Source: WVXT01 sp964403285
GTDB taxonomy: Bacteria; UBA6262; WVXT01
DNA: 64,000 nt
Direction: 5' to 3'
Assembly (NCBI GenBank): GCA_964403285.1
Contig: CAYOFG010000005.1
Coordinates: 15,173-79,172, forward strand
The notes under the pieces are model-generated. The model was not told the DNA's origin and ran no database searches. It worked only from the letters and a program-made list of their open reading frames with translations. Of the stretch, positions 40,031-49,128 are shown piece by piece. Both the position numbers and the translations under genes were made by a program. Each line of letters begins with the position of its first letter. The first letter of the stretch is position 1.

Positions 40031-42364
40031 ATGAAAAACGCAAAATATTGTTTGCTATTATTTTTATTTCTCGCCTTTTTTGTCCCATTTTGCTGGGCTC
40101 TTCCTGATCTATATATCTCCGAATCAGACATCAGTTTTAGTACTGATTATCCCGACTCAAGTGAAGTATTTACTATTTCAGCAACTGTACATAACAGTGG
40201 GGATGACTATTCTGATCCGGTTTTTACTAAGAATCCTGGACCTGTCGACCTGATGGCAGCAGTATATAATAGTCAGTGGCTTGCTCAATCGTTTAATCAC
40301 TCGGATGATATAAACTTAACAGGTGTAAGTCTGTTTATAAAAGATGTTGGAAATGATGATTCTCTAATTGTAACGATTGAGACAAATACTGCAGGTAATC
40401 TGCCGAGCGGCTTTGAAATTGCCTCCAGCACAGAAAATAGTAGTGGTGACGGATATTACTGGGTCGATTTTATGTTTTCTGGATTAGTCTCTTTATCAGC
40501 AAATACTACATACTGGATAGTAACTCACAATTATGCTGTGGCCGACTCAGATGGGTATAAAGTAGTACTCACATCTTATAACTATTATGCTTCCGGCATA
40601 GAGGCTTACTCATATGACCAGGGAGGTACGTGGGAAGAATGGCAGAAACGCGATTTGTTGTTTGAAGCATATCGCTCTACAACAACTATAGTCAAATTCT
40701 ATGATGGCGACCCGGATTCTGGAGGTTTTTTGATTGGTACAGACGAAATATCTCCAGTTCCTAACGGAGGTAGTGTAACTGCATCCATCTCAACTTCTAC
40801 TTCCGCTGGCTATCATAGTATTTATGTCCATATAAACATGGATAATTACATTGTTGAACAGGATACAACTGATAATAAGGCTTATAATACAATTGCTGTA
40901 GATTTTCCCAGAGTTGTAAGTGCGGAAACAATTGATGCTGACCTCAATGGCTGTATAGATGCTTATTATATTGTCTTTAATGAGGATATAAATGATTCTG
41001 ATTCTCAATTCAATCCGGCGGGTTTTACAGTTGATGGTCATAGTATCATAGGTGTCATCACCACTCTGGCAAATCATCTGGATGAGTTAGATGATGATGA
41101 TATCTATCTTTGCTTTACTGAAAGCGGAATCCCTGATACTGGCATCGTTCCCGAAATCACTTATAGTAGCGCTACCGGAAAACTGACAGACCTGGACGAT
41201 GGTAATCCTTTGCTTGATATTGGTCCATCGGACATAACCGAGGCCGATGGAACATCTCCGGCAATCAATTCTCTTCTTTCCTTTCCCCAAGACGGTGGAC
41301 TGGGTGTCCTGATTGATGACTCAATTCAGATTATTTTTGCTGAAGAGATGAATGTCGACACTACAACCAGCGCCATCAAGGTAGAAGCAATTGTAAATAA
41401 AGATAGGGAAACTATAACTCCTGAGATAGTTTCCGGAGATTTTTCCTCTTCTTATGATGAAACTACCCACCGACATAAATTCATTTTTCAGCCGATTCCC
41501 ACTCTAAAAAATAATTATACTTATCGAGTTACTGTTGATACAACAGCAACAGATACCACTGGTGAACATTTTAGCGGCTTTGAGTTCGATTTTACCACAA
41601 TTTCCAATTACCGGGAGTCGAATACGTTTCTTTCAGGTGATGGCAAAATGAAAATAGCTTTACATGCTGCAACATTGAAAAAGGATTTCTTTGTAGAGGT
41701 GAGCACCTCTCCTCTTAAGGACTCTTCCAAGAAAAACAATATAATTGATGCCAATAATAAACTTGACAATGATGATGACCCATTTTCCTTTACCCTGGAA
41801 CCCACTATAGTAGAGATAGAAGCTTTTGATGCCAATGGGGATGCGATTACTGATGCCTTTGAAATTCCGGCAACTATAACTTTGTCTTACGAAGATAATA
41901 ACCCTGAGAATGGGATTGTTGATGAAACATCACCTGCGTTGAGAGAAAAGACATTACAAGTTTACTGGCTTGACGAGTCACATAGCCTCTGGGTGAAATT
42001 ATCAGGTTCAAAAGTTGATACTGACTCTAACCGCGTTTCAGCTGACACGTTTCACTTTAGCGTTTTTAGCCTGCATGGAATGGGAACGACCGATTTGAGC
42101 GATGCTTATGCTTATCCTGTTCCGTTTATACCCAGTCGGGGAGATGAGGATATCACCTTTACAAACATTTCTCCTTTATGCACAATTAAAATATACACCC
42201 TGAATGGCGAACTTGTTAGAACTATTGAACATACAAGCGGCAAAACTAGTCGTTCGTGGGACGTTACCAATGATAGAGGAGACAGGTTGGGAAGCGGAGT
42301 CTACCTTTACTTAATTGATAGTAATAGAAGCAAAAAGAAAGGGAAATTAATAATCATTCGATAA
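40031..42364 (+). CDS. Secreted multi-domain protein with CARDB/Ig-like domains and FlgD/T9SS-like C-terminus
   Basis: About 777 residues from the ATG at 40031 (TTG 40022 is an alternative). Signal peptide ending near FCWA. It begins with a CARDB-like adhesion domain (PDLYISESDISFSTD...), a carbohydrate-module-like region, a second CARDB-like segment (IVKFYDGDPDSGGFLIG), a Big_5-type Ig domain (SPAINSLLSFPQDGG, IIFAEEMNVDTTTS) and ends with YPVPFIPSRGDE...IKIYTLNGELVRTIE...WDVTNDRGDRLGSGVYLYLI, a FlgD-Ig/type IX sorting-like domain. It is probably a surface or extracellular protein. It sits 4 bp before the PorV-TPR gene. Confidence 0.8.
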   Translation: MKNAKYCLLLFLFLAFFVPFCWALPDLYISESDISFSTDYPDSSEVFTISATVHNSGDDYSDPVFTKNPGPVDLMAAVYNSQWLAQSFNHSDDINLTGVSLFIKDVGNDDSLIVTIETNTAGNLPSGFEIASSTENSSGDGYYWVDFMFSGLVSLSANTTYWIVTHNYAVADSDGYKVVLTSYNYYASGIEAYSYDQGGTWEEWQKRDLLFEAYRSTTTIVKFYDGDPDSGGFLIGTDEISPVPNGGSVTASISTSTSAGYHSIYVHINMDNYIVEQDTTDNKAYNTIAVDFPRVVSAETIDADLNGCIDAYYIVFNEDINDSDSQFNPAGFTVDGHSIIGVITTLANHLDELDDDDIYLCFTESGIPDTGIVPEITYSSATGKLTDLDDGNPLLDIGPSDITEADGTSPAINSLLSFPQDGGLGVLIDDSIQIIFAEEMNVDTTTSAIKVEAIVNKDRETITPEIVSGDFSSSYDETTHRHKFIFQPIPTLKNNYTYRVTVDTTATDTTGEHFSGFEFDFTTISNYRESNTFLSGDGKMKIALHAATLKKDFFVEVSTSPLKDSSKKNNIIDANNKLDNDDDPFSFTLEPTIVEIEAFDANGDAITDAFEIPATITLSYEDNNPENGIVDETSPALREKTLQVYWLDESHSLWVKLSGSKVDTDSNRVSADTFHFSVFSLHGMGTTDLSDAYAYPVPFIPSRGDEDITFTNISPLCTIKIYTLNGELVRTIEHTSGKTSRSWDVTNDRGDRLGSGVYLYLIDSNRSKKKGKLIIIR

Positions 42365-42368
42365 AATT

Positions 42369-44279
42369 ATGAAAGAATGGATATATAAATTAATTATATT
42401 TATCATATTGTCCGTTGGCCTGTCACTTCCGGATTGTTTTGCTAAGGGACGGGGAACTACAGGAGCAAATTTCTTAAAGATAGATGTGGGAGCCAGACCC
42501 TTGGGAATGGGGGGTGCTTTTGTTGCTGTAGCAGATGATGTTAACACTATTTGGTGGAACCCGGCGGGAGCTGCCACTACAAAGCGTAAAGAGATAACCT
42601 TAATGCATAATGAAATGGGTGAAGATATACGCTATCAATTCTTGGCTTATAGCCAGCCGGTAGGAAAACTGCGAGGAGGATTAGGGGGAAGCATATCCTA
42701 TTTAAGTGTAAGCGATATTCAGGGATATAGCCCCGGGGGGATAGAAACCAAAAAGTTAAGCACATATGATTTGGGAATCAGTTTATGTTATGGTTTAAGA
42801 ATTATTCCTTCCGTTTCCGGGGGCGTCAATTTTAAATTTATTGCAGAGAAACTGGCTGATAGGAAAGCTTCCACCTGTGCGTTGGACATAGGAGGGTTGT
42901 GGAAGACGCCTGTTTCTGGTTTACGATTGGGATTCAATATTCAAAACCTCGGAGGAGGACTTAAGTTTATCGAGGAGAGGTCATCCCTTCCTCTAAATGG
43001 TAAACTCGGTTGTGCTTACGAATTTGAGTTTTTTGGCGCTAAATCAATTGTTGCCATGGATGTCAATATACCGGTTGACTATAGCGTTTTTGTAAATGGT
43101 GGAGTGGAATGCAAAATATACGATTTGATTGCTTTACGTGCAGGATTCAAGTCAAAAGATGATTTGTCCAGTGGACTCCGTTTAGGGATAGGAATTGGGG
43201 GGAAAAATTTGGTAGTTGACTATTCCTGGCTATCCAGAGGAGATTTTGAGAATAGCCACCGTGTGAGTGCTACTCTCCGTTTCGGCAGAGAGTATGAAGA
43301 GAGTATGATTGAAACAGATATTAAAGAACATTTTGAGCGAGGCAAGAAATATTTTCATAACGGACAACTACTTAACGCCCACAGGGAGTTCAAAAACATA
43401 CTTTTGGTTAGTCCGGGGCACAAAGGCGCGCGTGATTTTATAAGCCGCATCGAAGTCAGCGTAGAGGAAGTGGAAGTTGCGAAGGATATCACTAATTTCT
43501 TTAGCCAGGGAGAAAAGTATTACAAAAAAGGTGATTTGATTTCTGCGCGCGCAATGTTTGAGGAGATTATTGCCCTTAATCCCGACCATCAAGAAGCAAG
43601 GGATTATATTAATATGATTGAGCAAAGGTTCGGTGAAGTCGTTAATTCCATTTTTGTAAGAGGAGTATCATATTATGAACAGGCGAATTACTCTAATGCT
43701 CTTGAGGAAATGAAAAAAGTCTTATCCCTTAATCCCGACCACCGGGAGGCAAAAGAATATATAACGCTCATTGAGAATAAGCAGAGGGAGCTGGAGAAAA
43801 TCAAATTTGCCTTAAAGAAAAAACAGGAAGAAGAAAGAAAAAACAGGAAAATCTCCGCCTGCCTCAAGAAAGGACTAAATTATTATGAAGAGAAACAGTG
43901 GACAAAAGCGATTAACTTATTTAATGAGGTGTTAGCTCTTGCCCCTGGCCATAAAGTAGCATTAGAGCATATTGTTATTTGTTACTATGCACAGGGACTC
44001 ACCCTGCATAAAGAAGGCAAATTGCTGGAAGCACTGCATATGTTCAACAATGTGCTCAGGTTATATCCGGAACATGAAGAGGCTCAAGAACGGATTTCCC
44101 GAATAGATGAGGAATGTAAGGAAAAAGCAGAACAGTACAATCGAGAAGGGCTGGTAGAATATACCCAGGGGAATTTGCAGGAAGCCATAGAAGCCTGGGA
44201 GAATGCGCTTCGTTTCTATCCTGACCTGGAGACAGCGCGAAAGAATCTGGAAAGAGCCCAAAAGGAAATAAACAAATGA
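42369..44279 (+). CDS. PorV/UPF0164-like outer-membrane domain fused to TPR repeats
   Basis: A 636-residue protein with a signal peptide (to ~residue 25). Residues ~28-310 match the PorV/PorQ-UPF0164 pattern: FLKIDVGARPLGMGGAFVAVADDVNTIWWNPAGAA, with many amphipathic strands. Residues ~330-636 contain at least five TPR-like repeats (for example GKKYFHNGQLLNAHREFKNILLVSPGHKGARDFI), partly separated by a Lys/Glu-rich coiled coil. PorV is the outer-membrane shuttle of type IX secretion. Fusion to TPRs suggests a scaffold for surface-protein export or attachment, with the upstream secreted protein as a possible client. Overlaps the next kinase by 4 bp. Confidence 0.82.
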   Translation: MKEWIYKLIIFIILSVGLSLPDCFAKGRGTTGANFLKIDVGARPLGMGGAFVAVADDVNTIWWNPAGAATTKRKEITLMHNEMGEDIRYQFLAYSQPVGKLRGGLGGSISYLSVSDIQGYSPGGIETKKLSTYDLGISLCYGLRIIPSVSGGVNFKFIAEKLADRKASTCALDIGGLWKTPVSGLRLGFNIQNLGGGLKFIEERSSLPLNGKLGCAYEFEFFGAKSIVAMDVNIPVDYSVFVNGGVECKIYDLIALRAGFKSKDDLSSGLRLGIGIGGKNLVVDYSWLSRGDFENSHRVSATLRFGREYEESMIETDIKEHFERGKKYFHNGQLLNAHREFKNILLVSPGHKGARDFISRIEVSVEEVEVAKDITNFFSQGEKYYKKGDLISARAMFEEIIALNPDHQEARDYINMIEQRFGEVVNSIFVRGVSYYEQANYSNALEEMKKVLSLNPDHREAKEYITLIENKQRELEKIKFALKKKQEEERKNRKISACLKKGLNYYEEKQWTKAINLFNEVLALAPGHKVALEHIVICYYAQGLTLHKEGKLLEALHMFNNVLRLYPEHEEAQERISRIDEECKEKAEQYNREGLVEYTQGNLQEAIEAWENALRFYPDLETARKNLERAQKEINK

Positions 44280-45697
44280 AATTAAGAGCAAAGTTTTCTT
44301 TTTTAAACAGTTTCTTAATCATTGCTGTCATTTTGGGAGTAAGTATCTTTCTTTTTATTGCTCAGAAGCGGCTTCTGATTCAAGAAATGGAAAAGAACCA
44401 AACGAATATTATTAAAGGATTAGCTCAGGTAGGCAAGGAATCTCTCATAACCAATGATGAAATACTGCTCATAAACTATGTAAACCTTGTAAAGAGAACC
44501 AGAGGAGTGATGTACGCAGTGGTGACCGATCCTCAGGGTAAAGTTCTTGCTCATACTGACGTGAGTCTTTTAGGAGCCATTGCCAATGATACTATTGGAA
44601 TAAAAGCCGGTTCATCAAATAAACTTATTACTCAATCATATGTAGATAAGGAAAAACAAAAAGTAATAGATGTCGCCTTGCCTATCTTGATTAACCAGGA
44701 GAAGGTGGGGATTGCTCGCATTGGGTTTTCTCAGGATAGTATACACGAAATAGTAGAGGAAACCCTAAGAGAAACGCGCAGAAGAATTTTTGGTGTCGCA
44801 GTGGTAATGTTAATCATCGGTTTTGTCGGCGCCGTAATTCTCGCCCAGATGATGACTAAACCAATTAAACAGATGGCAGAAGGAGCAGAATTAATCGGCC
44901 AGGGGAAACTTGATACGAAAATTGTGGTCAAAAGCAAGGATGAACTGGGAAGTTTAGCCAGGGACCTCAACAAGATGTCCGGCCAATTAAAAGAGATCGA
45001 CCAGATGAAAAGTGACTTCCTTGCCAGTGTTACCCATGAGTTAAAGTCGCCATTAACTTCACTAATTATGTACATTGACCTTTTCTTGACAGGGGCAACG
45101 GGTAAGTTGAACGAGAAAGCAAAAAAATTCTTGAGAATTATGGAAAGGAACAGCAATCGCCTTTCCCGATTTATTGATGACCTGTTAGATATGGCAAAGA
45201 TTGAGCGAGGTAAGATGGAAGTAAGAAAGGAGTCCCTGGGAATTTTTCCCATAGTTTCGGAAACAGTAGAACTTATGAAACCTCAGGCTGATGAAAAAAA
45301 TATTGAAATAGCAATTAATATTCAGGATAACTTGCCTTTAGTTTCTGTCGACGGGGACAGAACTCGACAGATCATCACCAATCTTCTCAGCAATTCCATA
45401 AAGTTTACCCCGGAGGAAGGAAAGATATCGATCAAAATCCAGGACGATAAAGAGTACCTTCAAGTCAGTATTAGCGATACGGGAATAGGTATTCCCCCGG
45501 ACCAGATAAATAAGATTTTCGATAAATTTGAACAAGTTAAAGAAATAAGAGAAAGAGTAAAAGGGCCAAGAGGGACTGGCTTGGGTTTGGCAATCGTGAA
45601 ATCCCTGGTTGAGGCTCAGGGAGGAAAAATCTGGGTAGAATCGGAAGTGGACAAAGGTTCAACTTTTTATTTTACCCTGCCCAAACAGACAATATAA
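44276..45697 (+). CDS. Membrane sensor histidine kinase with HAMP domain
   Basis: A 473-residue kinase. A TM helix at ~8-30 precedes a periplasmic sensor (~31-170, Cache-like, VTDPQGKVLAHTD) and a second TM (~172-195). A HAMP domain (MMTKPIKQMAEGAELIGQGKL) follows, then HisKA with SVTHELKSPLTSL (His254) and HATPase_c (N-box ITNLLSNSIKFT, DTGIGIP, GTGLGLAIV). Translational coupling with the PorV-TPR gene suggests it monitors the envelope. The kinase at 46080 carries its own receiver and could be its partner. Confidence 0.93.
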   Translation: MKLRAKFSFLNSFLIIAVILGVSIFLFIAQKRLLIQEMEKNQTNIIKGLAQVGKESLITNDEILLINYVNLVKRTRGVMYAVVTDPQGKVLAHTDVSLLGAIANDTIGIKAGSSNKLITQSYVDKEKQKVIDVALPILINQEKVGIARIGFSQDSIHEIVEETLRETRRRIFGVAVVMLIIGFVGAVILAQMMTKPIKQMAEGAELIGQGKLDTKIVVKSKDELGSLARDLNKMSGQLKEIDQMKSDFLASVTHELKSPLTSLIMYIDLFLTGATGKLNEKAKKFLRIMERNSNRLSRFIDDLLDMAKIERGKMEVRKESLGIFPIVSETVELMKPQADEKNIEIAINIQDNLPLVSVDGDRTRQIITNLLSNSIKFTPEEGKISIKIQDDKEYLQVSISDTGIGIPPDQINKIFDKFEQVKEIRERVKGPRGTGLGLAIVKSLVEAQGGKIWVESEVDKGSTFYFTLPKQTI

Positions 45698-46079
45698 GGC
45701 AAAGGTTTTTCCCTGCAGGTTAAGTTTAAAGTTAAAAGATAGTTCTTCGCTTGAGGAATATGCTCGGGATTTGGTTCGCTCGCTGACAATTTTTTGCTCT
45801 TCGAGCACCGCCAAAAATCTCTGTAGCTGCAGAGCGATAGCTCTGCGCAAATAATAAGCAAAGCTTGCGCTTTGCGGCTACAAATCTTCGATTTTTGGCT
45901 AAAAATTCCAAGAGCTCCTTATAAATTGCACAAATTGAATTTGTGCCTACAATGAGATGAATTTGAAATTTTGTAGGCACGATTTCAAATCGTGCAAGGT
46001 TTTGAATAACGGTAGAAGCTCTTTAGGCGAATAGTATATCTTCGAAAATTAAAGTTTAAGATGTTGGTGTGGGGGTATT
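45698..46079. other. Repeat-rich intergenic region
   Basis: No gene is seen. It is built of short palindromic repeats: GCAGAGCGATAGCTCTGC, GCAAAGCTTGCGCTTTGC, AAATTGAATTTGTGCCTACA and its complement TGTAGGCACGATTTC, and the phrase CTACAAATCTTCGATTTTTGGCTAAAAATTCCAA split across a segment shared with 52966-53010. The phrase GTTAAAAGATAGTT also occurs at both sites. Probably a decayed cluster of intergenic repeats. Confidence 0.65.
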
Positions 46080-48014
46080 ATGGCTGGTGAACGAATTTTA
46101 GTTGTTGATGACGATCCTAATATTAGAGAAGCCTGTGTGGAATATTTGAAGATGAATAGATACAGTGTAGATGAAAGTAAGAATGGAGAAGAGTGTCTGC
46201 GACAACTTAAACAGAATTATTATCAGATTATCCTTACAGATTTAATGATGCCGGGCATTGATGGAATTGGAGTGTTAAGAGCGGCAAAAAAAGAATATCC
46301 CCAATCTGATGTAATTATAATGACTGCTTATGGGACTATCGAAAATGCAGTGGAAGCGATGAAAATAGGGGCTTACGATTATATTACAAAACCATTCAAG
46401 ATTGACGAACTGGGTATATTGATTGATAGATGCCTGGAGAAGCAAAGGCTTGCTCGAGAAGTTGATGAATTAAAAGAAGTAGTAAACCTCTATGAAGTAA
46501 GTAAAGCAATAAGTTCACTTATGGATCTGGACCAATTGCTCTCGCGCATCATAAAATTAGCCACTGATACTTTAGGCGCGGATGGCGGGTCTATAATGTT
46601 ATTTGATAAAGAAACGGGAAAACTCATAGTAAAAGCAGCCTCAGGGAGAAGGGAAGATATGGTTATGGGAAAGAAACTCGATATCGGGGAAAGGGTAGCC
46701 GGGTATGCAGCCGAGAAAAGTGAGATTGTGAAGATCGATGGAAATTTGAAGGATGACCCGCGGTTCTCTAATCTTGAGCAGTTCGACGGGATACATTCAG
46801 GAATAACCATTCCCTTGGTTAGAAAAGATAAATTATTCGGTATAATCAATGTTCATAGAACAGAGAAAAAAGACACATTTACTAAAAAGGACGTGGACCT
46901 GTTATCTATCTTTGCGGCCCAGTCAGCAATTGCTATTGATAACGCGTACCTTTTCAGCACCTTGCAACAGGAAAAAGAAAAGATTGAGGCTGTTTTTCGA
47001 GGAATGGAAGATGGAGCGATTATTACCGATGCTCAATTGAACATAATTATGCTTAATTCATCAACAGAAAGATTGTTAAATATAAAAAGAGAAGAGTGCC
47101 TGGGAAATAACCTTCTGGAATTCATTCCAGATTTTCAACCTTCTATTACCTGGAAAGAACTGGAAAAGAAAGAGGAAAAGGTGGTCAATTTTGACCTAGT
47201 AAGAACAACCAGGAAGACTCTTTTTCTTTCTGTTGTAGCCACCAAAATCAGGAATGAAGAGGGGAAATTATTGGGCCAGATTATGGTGCTTCGTGATGTT
47301 ACTGATGAGAAAAAAGAGGAAATGGTAAAGAGAAATTTCCTTAACCTTATTTCCCACAAACTGAGAAATCCCCTGACAACGATTCTGGGATACCTTCCTT
47401 TCCTTCAGGAAAAAATGAAAGTATTGGGCAAGTCGGAAAAAGAGATTCTGGAAGTGATAGAAAAGGAAACACTGATTCTTTCCAGTCACGTAGATAAACT
47501 ACTTATGTTTACCCTGCTGGAGCGGGAATATTTAGAAATTAAGAAAGAAAAAGTAAATATAAAATCCCTTGTAGAGACTGCATTGGAAATGATAGCAAGT
47601 CTCATTAAGGTTAATCTGGCAGAAGTAGAGATTGATAGCAGGTTGGGCGATGTAGGCCAGGTTTATGTAGATAAATTAAAAATCCAGGATGTCATTGAAA
47701 ACTTAGTGGAAAATGCAATAAAGTTTAATGATAAGAAGAGAAAAAAGGTGAGAATTAGCGGGTGTGCTGTGGATGATAAGTTTATTCAAATGGAAATATC
47801 CGATAATGGGCCGGGTGTTCCTTCCGAAGAACATGAAAAAATATTTCAAAAGTTCTATCAGGTGGAGGAATATTTTACGGGCAAGGTAGAAGGAACAGGA
47901 CTAGGATTGGCACTGGCAAAAAGACTCGTAGAAACTCATGGGGGGAGAATCTGGGTGGAAAGCAAATTGGGAGAGGGAAGTACCTTCTATTTTACTTTAC
48001 CAAGAACAGAATGA
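46080..48014 (+). CDS. Receiver-GAF-PAS histidine kinase
   Basis: A 644-residue cytoplasmic protein. The N-terminal receiver (VVDDDPNIREA, LTDLMMPG, IMTAYGT, TKPFKIDEL; ~1-120) is followed by GAF (~135-300), PAS (~305-415) and a HisKA/HATPase_c module with NLISHKLRNPLTTI, LVENAIKFND, DNGPGVP and GTGLGLALAKRL. An N-terminal receiver on a kinase means it can be controlled by another kinase, most likely that at 44276, forming a relay. No output regulator is adjacent. Confidence 0.93.
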   Translation: MAGERILVVDDDPNIREACVEYLKMNRYSVDESKNGEECLRQLKQNYYQIILTDLMMPGIDGIGVLRAAKKEYPQSDVIIMTAYGTIENAVEAMKIGAYDYITKPFKIDELGILIDRCLEKQRLAREVDELKEVVNLYEVSKAISSLMDLDQLLSRIIKLATDTLGADGGSIMLFDKETGKLIVKAASGRREDMVMGKKLDIGERVAGYAAEKSEIVKIDGNLKDDPRFSNLEQFDGIHSGITIPLVRKDKLFGIINVHRTEKKDTFTKKDVDLLSIFAAQSAIAIDNAYLFSTLQQEKEKIEAVFRGMEDGAIITDAQLNIIMLNSSTERLLNIKREECLGNNLLEFIPDFQPSITWKELEKKEEKVVNFDLVRTTRKTLFLSVVATKIRNEEGKLLGQIMVLRDVTDEKKEEMVKRNFLNLISHKLRNPLTTILGYLPFLQEKMKVLGKSEKEILEVIEKETLILSSHVDKLLMFTLLEREYLEIKKEKVNIKSLVETALEMIASLIKVNLAEVEIDSRLGDVGQVYVDKLKIQDVIENLVENAIKFNDKKRKKVRISGCAVDDKFIQMEISDNGPGVPSEEHEKIFQKFYQVEEYFTGKVEGTGLGLALAKRLVETHGGRIWVESKLGEGSTFYFTLPRTE

Positions 48015-48051
48015 GGAGTAGCAGACTTTAGTCTGCGTTATACAGAATGTT

Positions 48052-48984
48052 CTAAAAATGGATGATTAATGAAATCTTGTTATCCCGGGTATAACCTATC
48101 ATTTCACTTGCCGGCACATTAGCCCAATCGAATTGATAGTTCTTAAGTTTAATCCCCATCCCGTAAGTTGCTCCCCTAACATTGCCATCTTTTTCATAAT
48201 AACCAAATCGTAGGAAAATTGCATCTTTGAATTTGTGTTCTCCTCCCATATGTATGCGCCATCGGTCGTTGAGAACTTTGTTAATATCACTGGCAATGAT
48301 CCAGGGACCCTTATTGTAAGAAAGACCTAATCTTATTGTTCTCGGTAAATCATCCTTTTTGATTTCTCCTTCCATCTGAAGTCTGTTTCCTGCATTTAAG
48401 AGAGAAGACCCCAGATTCAATCCCTTGGCAAAAGGAAATTCATAAATGAGACCAAAATCTCCAGAATATGCTGTTCCTTTGGTAGTTCCAAAGATAGGGT
48501 CACTTTCTATCCGTTGGATTACCTTAAACCCAAGACCAAAAGAAAGGCCTCCTGTAACTTCTTTACCATACGATAATGCTAATGCCCAATCTGTCCACCT
48601 TAGGTTCCCCAAAGTTTTACCCCCTGTATCTGTTACCGGGAGAGGGTCAATAAACAAAAATACCCCACTTATTTCATAAGTTCCCCAACCCTTTACGGGA
48701 ACAGCTAAACCAAAAAAGTTAAGGAAAGCGTCCCTTACCGCCTCGCTATACATTGCTGCGCATTGTATCCTCTTTATTTTTGCTAACCCTGCAGGATTCC
48801 AATAAGCAGAAGTTACGTCAGAATGGAGGGAAACAGAGGCCTCTCCCATTGCAGAGGGTCTGGCTCCTATGCCAAATATAAGAAAATCTACATAGGTGGG
48901 ACGTATATCGCCGGCATATGCATTTTTTACTAATGCACAAAATGCAAAAATCAAAAATAAAATTTTAAAAGTTGATTTAATCAT
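48052..48984 (-). CDS. PorV/UPF0164-like outer-membrane protein
   Basis: 310 residues from the ATG at 48984, which opens directly into a signal peptide (MIKSTFKILFLIFAFCALV...AYA); a longer frame from 49062 is less likely. YVDFLIFGIGARPSAMGEASVSLHSDVTSAYWNPAGLAK is the PorV/UPF0164 hallmark, and the rest is amphipathic beta-strand ending ISLIIHF. It resembles the N-terminal half of the 42369 protein but has no TPRs. PorV proteins carry type IX clients through the outer membrane; the divergent neighbour at 49129 has a type IX-like C-terminal domain and the same direction, so they may function together. Confidence 0.82.
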   Translation of the reverse strand: MIKSTFKILFLIFAFCALVKNAYAGDIRPTYVDFLIFGIGARPSAMGEASVSLHSDVTSAYWNPAGLAKIKRIQCAAMYSEAVRDAFLNFFGLAVPVKGWGTYEISGVFLFIDPLPVTDTGGKTLGNLRWTDWALALSYGKEVTGGLSFGLGFKVIQRIESDPIFGTTKGTAYSGDFGLIYEFPFAKGLNLGSSLLNAGNRLQMEGEIKKDDLPRTIRLGLSYNKGPWIIASDINKVLNDRWRIHMGGEHKFKDAIFLRFGYYEKDGNVRGATYGMGIKLKNYQFDWANVPASEMIGYTRDNKISLIIHF

Positions 48985-49072
48985 TTTCCTAATCTGGTAG
49001 TCGCAAGCTTTAGCTTGCGTTAAACTTCGCAGTCTGCGGGATATTTTGTTCACAGGGCTCATAAATAATAAT

Positions 49073-49120
49073 ACCTCTCGGTATAATTATTATATATCAG
49101 ACTTTTGCGTGCCGAGAGGT
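49073..49120 (-). terminator. Possible terminator hairpin between the secreted protein and PorV-like gene
   Basis: ACCTCTCGG and CCGAGAGGT are complementary across a roughly 30-base AT-rich loop, followed on the minus strand by ATTATTATTT. The long loop and imperfect T-tract make this only a moderate terminator candidate. Confidence 0.5.
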
Positions 49121-49128
49121 AATATATA

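Noticed and set aside
40022..40031. TTG start for the CARDB protein
   Set aside because: The ATG nine bases downstream leads directly into the signal peptide and is simpler.
45698..46079. Repeat cluster resembling a CRISPR array
   Set aside because: The repeats are palindromes of different sequence and spacing; there are no regular repeat-spacer units and no cas genes.
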